Origin: Pagrus major
Taxonomy: Eukaryota; Chordata; Actinopteri; Spariformes; Sparidae
Length of the DNA: 64,000 nucleotides
Direction of reading: 5' to 3'
Assembly (NCBI RefSeq): GCF_040436345.1
Contig: NC_133223.1
Location: 25,670,410-25,734,409 of the forward strand
The notes beneath the pieces are model-generated. The model saw only the letters and a list, made by a program, of their open reading frames with translations, did no database searches and was not told the DNA's origin. The translations under genes and the position numbers were made by a program. Positions 12,941 through 26,849 of this stretch are shown here, piece after piece. Positions within the stretch are counted from its first letter, which is position 1; the number at the start of each line of letters is the position of its first letter.

Positions 12941-15224
12941 ATCAAGCATTATGCAGTCTGTATTGAATAGTGGATCTCAGATCAGCACTGGGGCTTGGAG
13001 TGTGGCTGTTGATAAATGGTTTGCACTGCATGCTGGGGCCTCATTGGCAAAATTTAGCTGAAGGCCCCGGAGAGTCTCCACAGAGAAAAGATACCCAGGT
13101 TGCATCACATCTCATTCAGTTCCTCCTCTGTCCCTTTTTTTCCGCCCAATTCACTTGTCCACATCCTTTTATGGACCGAAATCCTTGTATTAGAATACAA
13201 GGGTGATATTACAGCACAGCTCAGGAGTGAGTTGCATACTAAAGAAGCGACTAACAGAGTACAGTCACTGTCGTCCAGGTAGCTTGTTCTGCTCTGCACT
13301 CATCCCCCCTTCATTTGCATTCACAGTGGAGCGCAAGCCAAGCAACTCACACAGCGAGGCCAAGGTCAGGTTTGTCTTTCTCACACGCATCAGACTTCCC
13401 GGGTCCAAACCCCTCACACCTGACTGCCCCCACAGCTAAAAAGTCTTTGAACACAGCCGGTGCGTCAGCCATGACAGATCAACAAGTCTCGGGTGGGACT
13501 CAAACCTTATCAGTGCGAGAGGAAGAGCGAGCGGAGTCACCGTGCCGAGGATGAGTGAAAACATCAATTTCAGTCTAATTTCCGCAGCCTGCTTGCGACA
13601 CAACCTCTATGAAATACAAGCAAATTACAGAAGCGGATGTCTGCGAGGCAGAATGGAGCTTGCCCACATAAATAACAATAAACCCAGACATTTTACTGTT
13701 CTTGCGACATAAAAGAGGTAGCTCCACAAATGAAGCCATCAGTTCGCAGTGTGTCGCAATCAGACTCCATCATGTCTCCGATCAAATATTAAAATAGTTT
13801 TTTTCCCAAAAATGACACTGCACCCCGTTGTGTTGTCTGATGTCTGCCGTCAACACTTTAACAAAGTGACGCCGCTCAAAGTTTCTAATGGTGTCGGGAA
13901 ACTTCCAAATGACCTTTGCTCAAAGCTTTACAAGGAATATATTGTCAGGTAAGCTTTCCATGGCATATAAATGGCACATTTAGAGTGAATTAACGTCTTG
14001 AGCTGTTTTTAATGTCACACTTGCTTCGCTGTGACCTTGCATGAAACATTTCCTTCTCATCTCGCTTTGATGATAGACTGCTGCATTTTGGTTTATGAGG
14101 ATTTCATGCTCATCTCCTCCCTCGTATGTTATACCAGGTGGCAATCTGACAACTCAACGATTTTATCCCCATTTTTCAGACGTGCCACCGCCACAGCTTT
14201 CAGCGAACACTTGCCAACATCTTTTCCCCTTCCTTCCATAAAATTGCAATTGTTGTACTTTCCATTTCTCAGATAACCTTTCACGATAACTTTGACCAGT
14301 GTATGAAGTCAGAGCTTATGATGCAGTAGAATGCACAAATGTGTCAGTGTACGAATGTGTTGCAGTGGTATTTTGCATATATTACGACAGCTTTTGTGCC
14401 AGCATATGCCACCTATTCTGAATTAAATGAGCAAGTGATCCAGATGACTTACAAAGTAAAACGGGAACAGAGGGATTGTCAAAGGCTGGTATGCATATGA
14501 TTCTGAATGCAATATGCCTCTCACTCGCCTGTTATGCCATCTGGAATTGTTTGGGGGAATGCTGCAAGGCACATATTTTCTAAGCAGCAAGTGAAAATGA
14601 CAATTTTCTGTGTTGCGTCCTGATCTTTTGCACTTGTATTGTGTGCAGCACATGGAGCCGAGCAGCGACACAGCACAACACTTGTGCTCTTTCACTATTT
14701 ACTCTTTCTGCAAAAGATGCAACGGTGCAGGAATGAATATTTTATGTGCTAGAGTTCACAGATTATTAAAAAAAATGTAATTGCCATTTAAATCACTACA
14801 AATGCAATAAATGCAAACAAACGAAAACAGAACTGAACGACGCGTCTACTTCAAATCTGCACCTGACACACACTCCGAATTACAAGGAGGTTTTGGTGAG
14901 ATTTGTCAGTCGTGACTCATCAGTTACAAAGCATAACAACACTGGTGATGCTTTCTGCATACCAATTTTATTATTGTTATTATGATGATGATTATTATTA
15001 TCATTATTATAATTGTCAATGCAACTGCAGTTGAATGCTGATATATAAAAGGCACTCAAGGATAGTTTCATCTGAAAAATACACTTGCAGACAGACCTCT
15101 CAATACCTTTCTGTGAGTTAGACAGCATAATTTTGATTAAGAGAAAAGCAAATGCTTTGATTTTTTTAATGATATTTTATCTAAAAGTAGAGGCTGTTAT
15201 AGCAGCAGATTAAAGCTTGGGTTT
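12941..15224. other. Non-coding stretch, no gene seen
   Basis: Only the triplet microsatellite near 14,965 stands out. Open frames around 13,100-13,550 have no recognisable domain and overlap one another in several frames. Confidence 0.55.
14965..15015. repeat. Trinucleotide microsatellite (TTA/TGA)
   Basis: An interrupted ATT/TGA triplet run. It produces an artificial Asn/His-rich open frame on the reverse strand. Confidence 0.8.
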
Positions 15225-15550
15225 GGAATTATCCTCCATGGATAAGACCTGCTCCAGCACGTCTTACAGATGCTCGATCAGATTGGGATCTGGGGAATTT
15301 GGAGGCCCGGTCAACACCTTGGGCCCTTTATTGTGTTCCTAGAGCTGTTCCTGAGCAGTGATTGCGGTGTGTCACGGTGTGGCACATTGTCCTGCTGGGG
15401 GGCCACTGCCATCGGGTAGTGTTGTTGTGATGAGGGGGTGTACTTGGCCCACAACAGTGTTTGGATGGGTGGTGCGTGTCAAGTGGCATTCACATGAATG
15501 CCAGCACCCAAGGTTTCCCAGCAGAACATCGCATGTGATGAGATGGTCAA
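15225..15550 (-). mobile_element. Decayed Tc1/mariner-type transposase fragment
   Basis: On the reverse strand the DNA encodes LPDGSG, then in another frame QQDN-like residues, then GPPNSPDPNLIEHL followed by a stop where a tryptophan is usual. These match the C-terminal DDE region of fish Tc1/mariner-like transposases (PDGSG, QDNAPCH and PPNSPDLNPIEHLW motifs). Frameshifts and stops show that it is inactive. I see no terminal inverted repeats. Confidence 0.7.
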
Positions 15551-17548
15551 TGTTATTCAATGTATTTTTGACCAGTTATAATATGGTGACATTTATTTTC
15601 ATAGAATTGCCATGAACTACACATTTTCATGATTGGCTCAATGGTGGCCAAAAAAACACACTGGGATCCCTCAAAGACTGTAACCATGGCAACAATACAA
15701 CAAAAAACAACAAAACAAAACAACATTTGAGCATGTATAGTCATTCTCGACCTTGGAAACACCTGTGAAGTATTATAAACTCACCAAAGATTTCTAGAGA
15801 TTACGACCGTATCTCACTGCTTTCTTTAGATACAGCGTGACTGAAGTTTGGTGCTCAAGACATGTGGCGACGACTCCATTCACTGAATAAAGAGCAGGAT
15901 GCCTGAGAAAAGAAAAAGCTACTGCCTTAAGCAACCACACTCACAAGTTTACAGAAGATGACGGTTCAAACAGAGCCTGGTTTGCCACGATACGAATTAA
16001 AACGCGCCAACATGCAGCTTCACAATTTGGTTCGCCTCCATCTTAGCTGTTAAATGAAAATGAGGATACTTTTTTTTTTTAGTGTTTATACTTCCCTTTG
16101 CACAGATACAACTGACGTTATACCTCATGATATGCAATTTGTGGACTACTTGTGCTATTTATGACCATCTGATTATACTGTATGAAATTCAAATCAACTG
16201 CAAGACCTTTAAAAATACTCTGGAACAACCTCCACATGCAATGACTGCCGCACATCTCAACAACTTTAAAATTAAACTACTTTCTTCAACCTCCAAGTTA
16301 AAATATACGGTACCTGTGATTGACTGATCCTCGATTTGCAAGCTCAAATTGCTTTCAATTTATGGCAGTCACAACGCCATATGAATCACAGTTGCACAGT
16401 TGGAAAGGACTTTGTGTTTTATAATGACGTCTCTTGCGGATCTTTCCCTACACGGTATCATGCATTCACAATCATATTTGGTACCTCAGTAATCTGCTTG
16501 GCTACACTTGACTGCATTATTCAGTTATGCCCTTGGTCTGCAGTTTCTGGAGCAGCGGGGAGCCACATAGTGGGGAGAAAAGTCTGTTCATGGTGGAACG
16601 TTGAAGACGCAGAGGCCTGCGCAGTTTATGGACATGTCTACACATACAGTGCAGGAGCACAAAGACAAACAGACTTTTTGGGTTGAGAATGTCTATCATG
16701 TGCCAGTTCAACGTAATAGTCTGTGCCTTGGTGAGTTAACATCTTAATTACTCAAGCAAGGTCCCTGTGAATACAGAGCACTGACATTAGGTTGAAATTG
16801 TTGACATGCTTGAACATAATTTGCGCTCATAAGCCACAAAGCAGATCCATCAGAAAGTGACTCTCCAGTGAAAATCATTTCTCATGAGCCAAGGCTACTG
16901 GCATAATAATGACATGGCACCATGGATATAACTGACAGGAGTAATCAATGGAAAGTTATTACTTTGTAAAAGTAATAAAAGAAATACAAGCGATATTTGA
17001 CCTTCATTCAGTGTCCGTGAGATGATAATCCCTCTTTTTGAATCAAGTCATCAGCAAATGATGGACTCTCCTTCATCTGAAGGCATCAACTTACCTGTGC
17101 AGCCGACAAAATTGACTGCCACCGGGACTGCACAATGTAATATGTGGCTTGCTTTAATTATGAGTTAATTTCTGTTTGGTCTCAAGGGCTCCCCCTTTAA
17201 GAGCACAGAAAATGACTGCATGATAAAAGGTCAGCATGTTTGAGGCTCCTCAGTTTTGTTCGTGCGTGGCTTGAGGCCTTTATTAAAATGAGCGGTATCG
17301 TTCTCCCACTGCAGATACAGGGTTTGCACAGCGCAGTCCTGGCAACAGAGCGCTCATCCAGTTGAGAAATCAGCCACGTCCAGACATAAGGAATTCATGT
17401 TTGAATTCACAGACTGAGAAAATATAACATTGGGCTGGATAAGGTGTCTAAACATGGCAGCTCATTCATTCAGATGAATTCTGCTCACCGAGAAAAGCTG
17501 TTATCACCTTCAATTTCTGTGCTCCAGTACCATTCCTGGTTCTTTTAA
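15551..17548. other. Non-coding stretch, no gene seen
   Basis: Includes a 116-residue open frame at 16,336-16,686 with no family resemblance, no splice or promoter context and ordinary non-coding composition. I treat it as chance. Confidence 0.55.
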
Positions 17549-17995
17549 TTTAAAGCAGCTATAAGGAACTTTCATTTTGTGTTGGCTCTGACGGCCCCTG
17601 TGGACAAAAGCAGTGTGAGCACCACCGCCTCGTGTGGTAGCTATCTCGATCTGGCTAGCACGTGCATTTGTTCAGGAAGCGTGTGAAAGAGAGCTCAGAG
17701 ATTACTTTTAAACCTTTGGGATTAAAAAGTGGATTTATCTTCACTCCTGTTTATCAGCCTGACTGTAGCAGTGATCCATGGAGCTGACGGGCAAATGTGC
17801 TTCGTGAACGTAACATTACAGAGAGGAGAGGGGGAAGAGAAGAGAGAGTACCAGAATCTCCTGTGAGTTCCTGAAACACATAAACACACCCTAGAAACGT
17901 TGGAAACATTTGGGATAATGTAAGCACACAGCTCAACAAAATATATAACAAAGGTCTAGTAGTTTATAGACATTTTAATGCAGAATCCCTACATA
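17549..17995 (+). repeat. Interspersed repeat family R2, copy 2
   Basis: Begins TTTAAAGCAGCTATAAGGAA, a left end I recall from teleost non-autonomous elements. It carries the blocks shared with the copy at 11,170-11,770. It fades out about 40 bp before the TTAA-flanked element at 18,037. Confidence 0.55.
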
Positions 17996-18036
17996 TTATG
18001 ACCCGCAGAAGTCAGAATCTGGCCTGGTGACAAGCA

Positions 18037-18605
18037 TTAAAGGGATAATTCGGATCTTTTGATGTGGGGTTGTATGAGGTACCTATCCCTGTTCAGTGTA
18101 TTACCTGCAGTAGACGACCATCAGCTCTGCCTCTGCGTGGAGAAGCAGCGCGTAGCACCGACAGGGAAGCAGAGCATTGCATTGCTTAATGATACCGACA
18201 ACAAGATGTATTTTAGCCACCTAAAAGAAGGCCCACCTAAAAAAATATGTATATGTTTCGGTGTAAACTATATTTTGAAAATTTTTAGCGCTTTACATTG
18301 CCGTCAGACAACTGTACAACATCCATATCCCTACGCACCAGTGCAGCTGTGCCTGCCACGCACTGTATTATGCCGAATATCCGCTGTTTGGGATGAACAA
18401 CAGCTGTCTGACAGCAATGTTAAGCACCAAAAATGTTCAAAATATGGATAGAGAACCAGATGTATATTTCTTTAGGTGTCTTCTTTTAGCTGGCTAAAGA
18501 ACGTTTTGCTGTCGGTGCCATTTAGCAGCACAATCCTCTGCTTCTCACACACTTCTCACACCTGTCATACAACCCCACATCAAAAGACCCGAACTATCCC
18601 TTTAA
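18037..18605. mobile_element. TTAA-flanked palindromic element (piggyBac-like MITE)
   Basis: The left end is TTAAAGGGATAATTCGGATC with GATGTGGGGTTGTATGA behind it. The right end is the near-perfect reverse complement, TCATACAACCCCACATC through CCCGAACTATCCCTTTAA. TTAA stands at both borders (18037-18040 and 18602-18605). Inner regions also pair, as with GAGAAGCAG and CTGCTTCTC, so the whole element can fold back. The 130-residue frame inside is not a gene. Confidence 0.85.
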
Positions 18606-21104
18606 GAATGAATGTAATAATATAGAAATTGCGAGTCTTTTTGCTGATGGTGTTGTTTGTTTATGTAGGTCATATAGAGGCATCAGTATTAAATTGATAC
18701 TGTTTGATAACAAGCTGAATTGAAATGTTTGTAATGCTCAGGATATTGTCGTTGCAGTATTGCCACCATTTATTTGTAATAAACAATCATAAAAAAGCAA
18801 AATATAGATGATAATAATAATAATAAAAATCAGCCCAGATGTCATACCCTTTTTAGTTTTGGACACTACATCGATCTTATTCAGATTGTTGTAGCTATTC
18901 ATTGAAAAGTACAATATACTGTCTACTGTACACATTAAGATGAAAGAAATGATTCCAGATAGAAATGTGAGTATGAAGTCAAACAGAATTGTGCCTTTTC
19001 AAGACGCTGTCAGCACTTCAGATGTCAGAGGAGCTCCACTCTCATCTCCGCAAATGAAACCGAACAATGATAACAGCGATCCCCGGCAGATCAAAAACAG
19101 GGCTGAGCTCTAGTTTCCTGCATATTTCCCCGCAGTATCTCACCTTTGCTGTAGCTGCCTCGCGCTGCAGCCAGGAGGGAAAGTTGTCACTAATTAACAT
19201 GTCAGAGCTGGTTGACGCCATATGAGCTGCAAGATGCTGATTGACTCATGGCCTCAGGCCTCTGGCATGAACTATTCAGAATGCACTCCGACACGTCTTG
19301 AGGCCGAGACAACAATGCCACTAGGGTTTTGTTTTATTTATGCAACTTAAGATATCTCCGTGTGCCATGGATGACTCTGCCCTTTTTGTTGTGCGGCCAC
19401 AGCTGAATAAGGATCAGACAAAGACCGGAGTACAGCACATAAGTAGAGAGGTGATCCCAGTGGAAATATGGCTCATGTGCATCCAATCCTTCACCTGCAG
19501 ATTTGCTTGCACTGCTCATCTCCAGGTCATTTCCATTTAAATGGGCAGAGTTTGTGATGGTGAACTTTCGGAAGACAGAAGACACGAGTGGATTAGCGTG
19601 GTTTCCTTGCTCTCGCTGACATCTGGTAACTTGAAGGACACATGCGATGAATCTCATCAATCTGCAACCCCCCGTCACAAATAAATCATCTGCGCACTTT
19701 TTAACACAGCCCTGATTAACCCCCAACATGTGACAGGTTGACACCAGTGCTGCTTGTGTATGCAACACCATTTATTGTGTGAGCAAGCGCGAGTCCTCTC
19801 ACCTCCCTGAGAGCAAGCTGAATCAACAATGAGCATAAGTACAGTTGTTACATTTGATCATATATACAGATAAGTGGCGCTCTCACAGAGACTCAATGAA
19901 AAAGATTTAAACGCTGAATTTGGACAAGTGGAGGCACTCAGTGTGCGGCAGTGTGAGGTACAATATGTGGGCTATTTCTGCTCAGACATCCAGAGTTATC
20001 CATCTGCTGATGTTCTACATAGAGCCCTGTAGGGGTTTTCATTACTATACTTATAAATTGTGCAGGTTTATTACAGAAATTACTAATATATACACTCTGA
20101 TTAATAGTTCTTGTGGATGATTTATGCCTTCAAACTCTATGTATATGCTATATAGGTACTGGCACCTTGCTATTTCAATGCAAGCATTGACATACAGTAC
20201 TTGCATCCACATGTTTGCTGTAAAATATATGAGAGCCAGATAATTATAATACACAAGGGATTATTTTTTCCAATGAGCTGGTAGGGAACAAAAAACAAAC
20301 ACATGACTATTCTGCCCATAAATATAAGTATTCATATTTCTTTACTCTCAACATCATTAAAAATATTTTATATACAAACAACAAATTTTACCTCCAGGCC
20401 CACATGAAAGTAATTTGCAATCAATACCATGCAAATGAATACACATAAATCCAGCACCATTATGGAGCAAACTTAGCAACCGGCGCCACTGGACAGTAGG
20501 CACCGTGCCTGACAGCAATAAAACCGCAACAATTCATGCTTTAATCGAATCTCAAGCGGTGCCAGCAACAAGCACAGCATATAAAAACTAAAACTGAGCA
20601 AATAGCCAGCAGCAACAGCAGCCTCAGCGTTAGCTTACTGACACTAAGTAAGCTAAATCAAAGACATCACTGACAATGCACGAAAGCACAAACAGCATAA
20701 TGTTAATATTGTCTAATCTGTTCACAGTCAAGATGACTTTTGCTGCATTTTTCTGTACATTGTTGTTATTCTCTGCCAAAAGCAGTGTGTGATCTTAACC
20801 CGAATCAGAAGTGTGAGCTACATACAAATGCAACTGTGTAGCACATTTTATTGTTTTGTCAAGAATTTACATAGAACATATTCCAAGTTAGATATGTCGT
20901 CTGCACAAATCCCAAGGAAGCTGTACGTATAGAATATTAATATCAGGGCAACCCATAAATATGTGATACATACAGGCAACTGCTGTACATTTTACATGTC
21001 CCAGTCATTGGTAAATAATAATCCAGAGCTGAAGCAGAAAAGCAAGGACACAGTGCTAAGACACTGAATCAGCTGAAAAGAAAGAAAGTTTCAGTGCAAA
21101 AGTA
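18606..21104. other. Non-coding stretch, no gene seen
   Basis: No exon recognised. About 19,010-19,330 is less AT-rich and repeat-free. A reverse 145-residue frame at 19,334-19,771 has no recognisable domain. Confidence 0.5.
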
Positions 21105-21800
21105 TATTAAAGCCACATTATGTAACTATTTAACCTTAAAACAAACTGTCTTGTTATTCTGTGATGCTGTCCCTGTCTCAGTCACGCTGCACTGCCACTG
21201 CCTGTTTCTGCACTATGTAACCTACGCAAGCGGGCGGCATCTCGGTGCACATCGCTGTACGTCGCATTGACCTCTAATAATCACAGATTTTGGTGGGACG
21301 GGATCAAACTTTATGGAGAGAATGTTGTCTGGTTTTGAGTCTGATGTCCTCCTGCTGCTCTGCCTCAACTATCTTTTCTTATTTAAAGAAAGCTTTATTA
21401 GTTGCAAAAGTTCTGCAATGCCAGAAAACGTCTCTCCTCTCATACTCTCAACGGACACATTGGACCTACTTGATTATATTCAACTCAGTTTCAGCTTCAG
21501 TTTTGTGGATTTTTTTTTCATCCATATCACCCAGCCCTAACATGCAGCTAGCTGACTTTCCCCTGAGCACCAGGCAACCGGAGACGTGCGAGCAAATAGA
21601 CGTGACGGAGATGGCGAGACTGAAGAGGACGATGACGGAGGGAGCTAAGAAGAGAAACCGAGCAAGCTTTAGGCCAAACAAGAGTCAATCTTGGACTGTA
21701 TTTCAGACTTTGGTGAGAGCCATGCAAAATAAAAGGCTACAAGACAGATGGCAAGCTGGACTTCATGCTGTTGGACTAGTAAATCATATTAGCTAGCTTG
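21105..21800 (+). mobile_element. Degenerate interspersed element with coding remnant
   Basis: Begins AAGCCACATTATGTAACTAT. Near its end, in the frame starting at 21,671, it encodes TRVNLGLYFRLW, a stop, then KGYKTDGKLDFMLLD and a stop. This peptide pattern recurs in predicted proteins of many fishes and is probably carried by a repeat. The 168-residue frame over the same DNA is out of register with it. Class of element unknown. Confidence 0.45.
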
Positions 21801-24800
21801 TTATATGTCTTGTGATGATGTCCAAGACAGCCAATTTCAACATAAGTCTAGCTGGTAAAATGTTATAACCAGGTGTTAGCTGCATTGGCTGCTGTTTAAG
21901 GTAACCTTAGCTCGGTATGCTGCTGTGTTGAATCATGCAAACTTTGACTGCTGCTCGGCAAACACTGACCGAGCTTGCATGTTTACTTCAAGACACGTTT
22001 TCAAGACATGACATTGTTCTAACACTGCCGAGTTTTATTCATAGTTAGCATGTACGTCACATCCGACAATATTGCGACACAAACCTTAGATTTGTCTTTG
22101 CAACGGTGGTGTCAGTCAGAAACACCTTTTTCACAATTTTTTACTTAATTGCTTCAATTTTAATTCCAGTGATACATAACGCATTTAATTCATTTTACAA
22201 CCAACCAATTTTCATTTTTTCTTTTTTTTAAGTGCCTTGTTTTTCCATCTCTGGTCTATTGTGCTGCCACTCAGAAACTACCTTGACTGACTAAAAAATC
22301 AGTAAGGGCCATAAAAACAAACAAGCACAATAAATAACCCGAACACAAAAAAGGCTGATGGAGCTCATACTATGGTTCAATTCAATAACATAACCTCAGA
22401 CATGTTTTTTTCCAGTTACAGTGTTAGAATTTAATGTCGAGACCTTATCAGATGCAAAAAGACTAATTGCATTTGCCCGTAAGCAAAGAAGGTTTTTTTT
22501 TTTTTTCATCCGTCCGATTCAATCTGATCCAACTGGAACAAAAACATCAGTGATTGTGAAGGTCATCCGGAGCTGCTGTATACATATTAATGAGCTACAG
22601 TCATCGCTAATGGAGCTACGGTAATAAATATTGACACTATCTGCATCATTACAATGAATCCCGGGGTCTCGCGGCGGCCGTGTACTTGGTCAAGTTCATT
22701 TTTCCTCATCTGTTACTTTTCATCCTCTCCACTTTCACACTCCATTACTGCGTGTCTGTGTCTGGCACACAGGCAATTGCGGATCAATGAGGATACTGTG
22801 TCTGCAATCCCCACCGCTGTTCCTCATCCTTCACACCCCTGCAATCAATCAGCCATGGATACAAGTTAGCCATCAATAAATATACCGTGATTAAAAAGTT
22901 TAGAAGGCACTTACAGGGAAACAATGTGAAGAACAATACTATTGACGTACAGTGAATAAACACACGCACTACAGCCATCCCAACATCATTTTGGTATCAT
23001 TTCAATAACGATATCTCTAGAAAACTGTTTCTCAAGACCCAGTTTATCTGACGTGACCTTTTTCATCAAGGTAAATCTATACATCAGTACAAACTAATTA
23101 CTTACAGCCTATATTTCCAGGATGCGTACGATTTATAATAGAATAATAAATGGTGTTTTTTCAATTAATCCACAGATGCTTTTTTTCCAGCTGTAGTCTC
23201 CATGTGGCTGACCCATATACTGTGGTAACATTTATAGCTCATAACATCAGTGAAGGGACTTCTTTGATTAGGCCTGGGTAATGGACAAGACAGAAATGCA
23301 TTGTAAAGCACTATCGTGCCGGCTCCTAATTGCCTGATGACTTTAATTAAACTTCAGGCTCTTAGTCTTGACTAATCACACAGCCTCGCTGTTCCCAACC
23401 CTCCTATAAATGGTACTCGTGCGACTTTTTGCTGTCGTCAGCATTGCGTTAATAGGGAGCTGGTTCAAAAAGTGGCACTTAACAGGTCTCATGCACTGTA
23501 CACAGACGAAGCCTGAGTGTAGTCAAGCGAGACGATTTGTCGGTGATACAATTTGTCACCGAGCAGTTACTATGAGGTGTAAATCAATACGCTCTCAAAC
23601 AGCCACCAATTGCATTTCATTTCTCACATTTAGTATCAATTTATTGCACATTACCGTCACTCCATAATATCTCCTTAACATGTGCAGGATGCAATAAAAA
23701 GACTTGCGATGTGCCACCAAACTGGGCTGCCTTTGTTTCACCACAGCTACTTATAAGAGTATGTAGACATGCTCTACTTTCTCTATAATGATTCAGGTAA
23801 AAAAAAATAAAAATTGCTCCCTGCAGTAGCAAACAGGCACTCTGAGGAGAAGCTTTTATTTCTAGGGGTCCTGGAGTTAATGCCTTACTTATATATTTTC
23901 TAACCTTTAAAATGATGCCAGCTTTGTCACAATTCTGCACACAAATGCATCTGCACTGCATGTAACCTTTAGAAAATTGCAGACTATGGGCTCAAATAAT
24001 TCAAATTACTCATCAAGTCCAGTGTGGATATTATAATAAGTTTAGTACTGGATAAAAATACAGGAAGCGCACGGGGGTGCATGAGAGGACAATCAACTGC
24101 ACAGTCATTTGCTTTTTCAATTTCATCTATTTTTGCCTCATGTAGGTCCACATGTTGTACCCTTTGGTTACTGTGATATCCAGAAAATGGGAACAAAAAG
24201 TGAAATAAATGGCACTCTGAGGTTATTTTGACTTCCATTAATAATGCCACTGAGGAAAATGTATTTATTTAACATGGAAATCCATTCAAATGTACCAGCA
24301 GGCGACGGCTTCGCAAAGTGAAGACTACGGTAAATTGAAATCTCTACGGAAGATTGTCCGCTCACTGCTTAACATCCATCCATTTCAATCTTAAAGTCAC
24401 TGGAGAGCTGGCGGAGTTACATTTAGAAGATATAAACAAGTGAATGAACCTGCAGTGTTTGTAGGACGATCAAAAGTAATGATACTGCGCAATCCGCGGT
24501 TATCAAAAAATGTATCTCAGTTCTTGTTACAGGACACAATCGAGCACGATGTTTACAGGTCAGTAAATTTTAATTTGTGCAGAAGGCACTCCCGTTGCCT
24601 CTCATTTGTAATTTCATTAGCAATCCAAATAACTCGGCCTTGAAAAGCTCCAGCGTGCATCATCATCGTGAACCCGAGTGCTTTGGCACCATTATGTGGT
24701 GGGTGGGTTTGACACCGGTTACCATATTAAATCTCAAGAGATCAAGCTGAGATGAATGGTTTATATTTATTGTGAATTTTACAAAACAGAAAACAGATGC

Positions 24801-26849
24801 TTCTTCACAGGCGCAGGCTTTGGGATCTACCTCGGGAGAAGAGAGGCTGATGTAGGTGGAGAGAGATTTGGAAGGAATGTGGTTCTCCCAGCTGGGAATA
24901 TACAGAAAAGATCAGTGTGGTGATGGAAACAGCGTCGGGGAATGACTGAATTTGAAAGTAAGAAATGAGCCATGACATTTAAAGATCATTGAACACTGAA
25001 GAACACTCAAGAACATTTAAATGAGGTGATGAGTTTTTGTGATTTGACAGTGTGGGGAATTGGAAATTACACATTTGTGAATGAACCTCTTACAGCTGGA
25101 GAGAAACAGTAGAGGCTCACCGACAGATGCGAGGTGAAACGTGAGGGGAGTTTTTTGCTGAAGCTACATGACAACACAGAACTACACACTCCAAATCGTT
25201 CCAAGTCTCTCCAGAAATACTGCGGGATATCAACAGAAGAGATCAGTCGTCTGTGAGCATGTGACGGAGAGATTTGAGATAGTTGGTGCAGGGCATCGCT
25301 GCACCTTATCTCTGCAGTAAGACGTGGACTCCCAACACTGAAAATTAATTGGAAGATTTATTTTGGTGTAACGCTGGCTGCTTTTGTCTCCATGTTTGCA
25401 GGTTGTGCAGCACTGTGCAACGTAGCAGAAGCCGTGGCGGATATCTTACTTAAACTGCATGAGTCACATGTACAGTGGCCGCCTTGGTGCAGTATTATAC
25501 TGCTGCTGCAACCTGAGTACAATGATACAAATAAATACATGTTTTCTGCATTAGATTCATTTGTCTGATTGTTTCATTTAGATTTTTTAAAAGTATTGTT
25601 TTAGCACCATTCTCTGAAATAAGCCCCAAATCATACCCAACCCTAGTCAGTATATCTATGGGTGTTGATTTGGGAATATTTAATTGACTCTGGCTCTGTC
25701 CAATTATGGACAAGAACTGTTTTGCTTCCTGTTTTGTGAATGTATTTTACATCGTGTTGTTTTGTTTTTTAAGTGTGCCTCGTGTAATGTATTTTTTGGA
25801 GATGCTTCTGTTTTCTAAAAAGTTGTCTCTCTTCTTGTGCTTTCTATTTTGTGAGTGCGTTTTGTCCACTGCTGCTACGTTGTCCTCGGGGGCCTCCATC
25901 ATTCTCGGTGAACATTTTTCTGGCACATCTTGCTTTACGCATTCATTAAAAACCTGCTCTTTTTTGTGTTGACAAAAAAAAAAGATATATCATAATTCAG
26001 GTGGTTTTAAGCTTTCACCATTGCAGTACATAGAGGATTATATTGTTGTCCATGATGTCACTCTTTGTTAGACCATGTGCTGTACAGTCAATGCACATTC
26101 TCATAGGAACATTTTGTTACACTGGTGTGAAAAGCCAGTTCGTTCTCCAACACTGCTTTACTATTTCAGTGTGAAGTGATCAAAAAAAGAAAAAAAGATC
26201 ATTTATATCAGGACTCTAGATCGCTCACGAGGTACTGCAGTCAAGAAATATGATTAATGAACTGCTGCTGTGTTTCTCCCCTTGCACAGCCAACAGTGGG
26301 AAGGTTGAAAGTCAGGTTCGAAATCATGTAGAATAAAACCTTTCAACTCGACTCCGCAGAAGACTCCTTCAAGCTGTTGGGCCCCTGGGGGCACACGGCA
26401 GCACATCAGAATAGAAGATTGAGCTTTTTCCAAAGCTGGGTGATTATTCTGAGCAAGCCAGTCATTACTAGAAAACCTAAAGAAAGAATGAAAGCTCAGT
26501 CATTATTCGAGCCGTTGCACAGCTCCTCACATCTCAGGGCGTTGATCACACGCAGGATGTAAACCCTGCTGCTTGAATTGAACACTCTGGCACACTGGAC
26601 ACGCAGTGCAGAGGCTTGGTGGGCGATATCTAAGGCTGCCGTCAAAGACAAAAGAATCTCCTACTGCGCTTGTTTTCCATTATTATTGGATGAAAAATCA
26701 GTGAAAGACTTCATTGAGGATTGTAAAACTTCAATTATGATTGATTATGATTATTAAGCGAACTTAGTGAGCAGTTTGACAAATTCCTGGTGTTCCTGGC
26801 TTTATTGGGAACATTTCAAAATAGAAATCCAAGAAAAGTGATCACTCTT
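21801..26849. other. Non-coding stretch, no gene seen
   Basis: About 5 kb of AT-rich DNA without any exon I can support. Short homopolymer runs occur, such as T runs near 22,491-22,506. No clear transposon termini. Confidence 0.5.

Noticed and set aside
18059..18451. 130-residue open frame
   Set aside because: Lies wholly inside the TTAA-bordered palindromic element, with no recognisable domain.
21290..21796. 168-residue open frame, the longest in the window
   Set aside because: It runs through a degenerate repeat in a different register from the conserved coding remnant there; length alone is not support.
26305..26325. GGTTCGAAATC, resembling a tRNA T-loop
   Set aside because: No matching acceptor, D or anticodon stems could be found around it.
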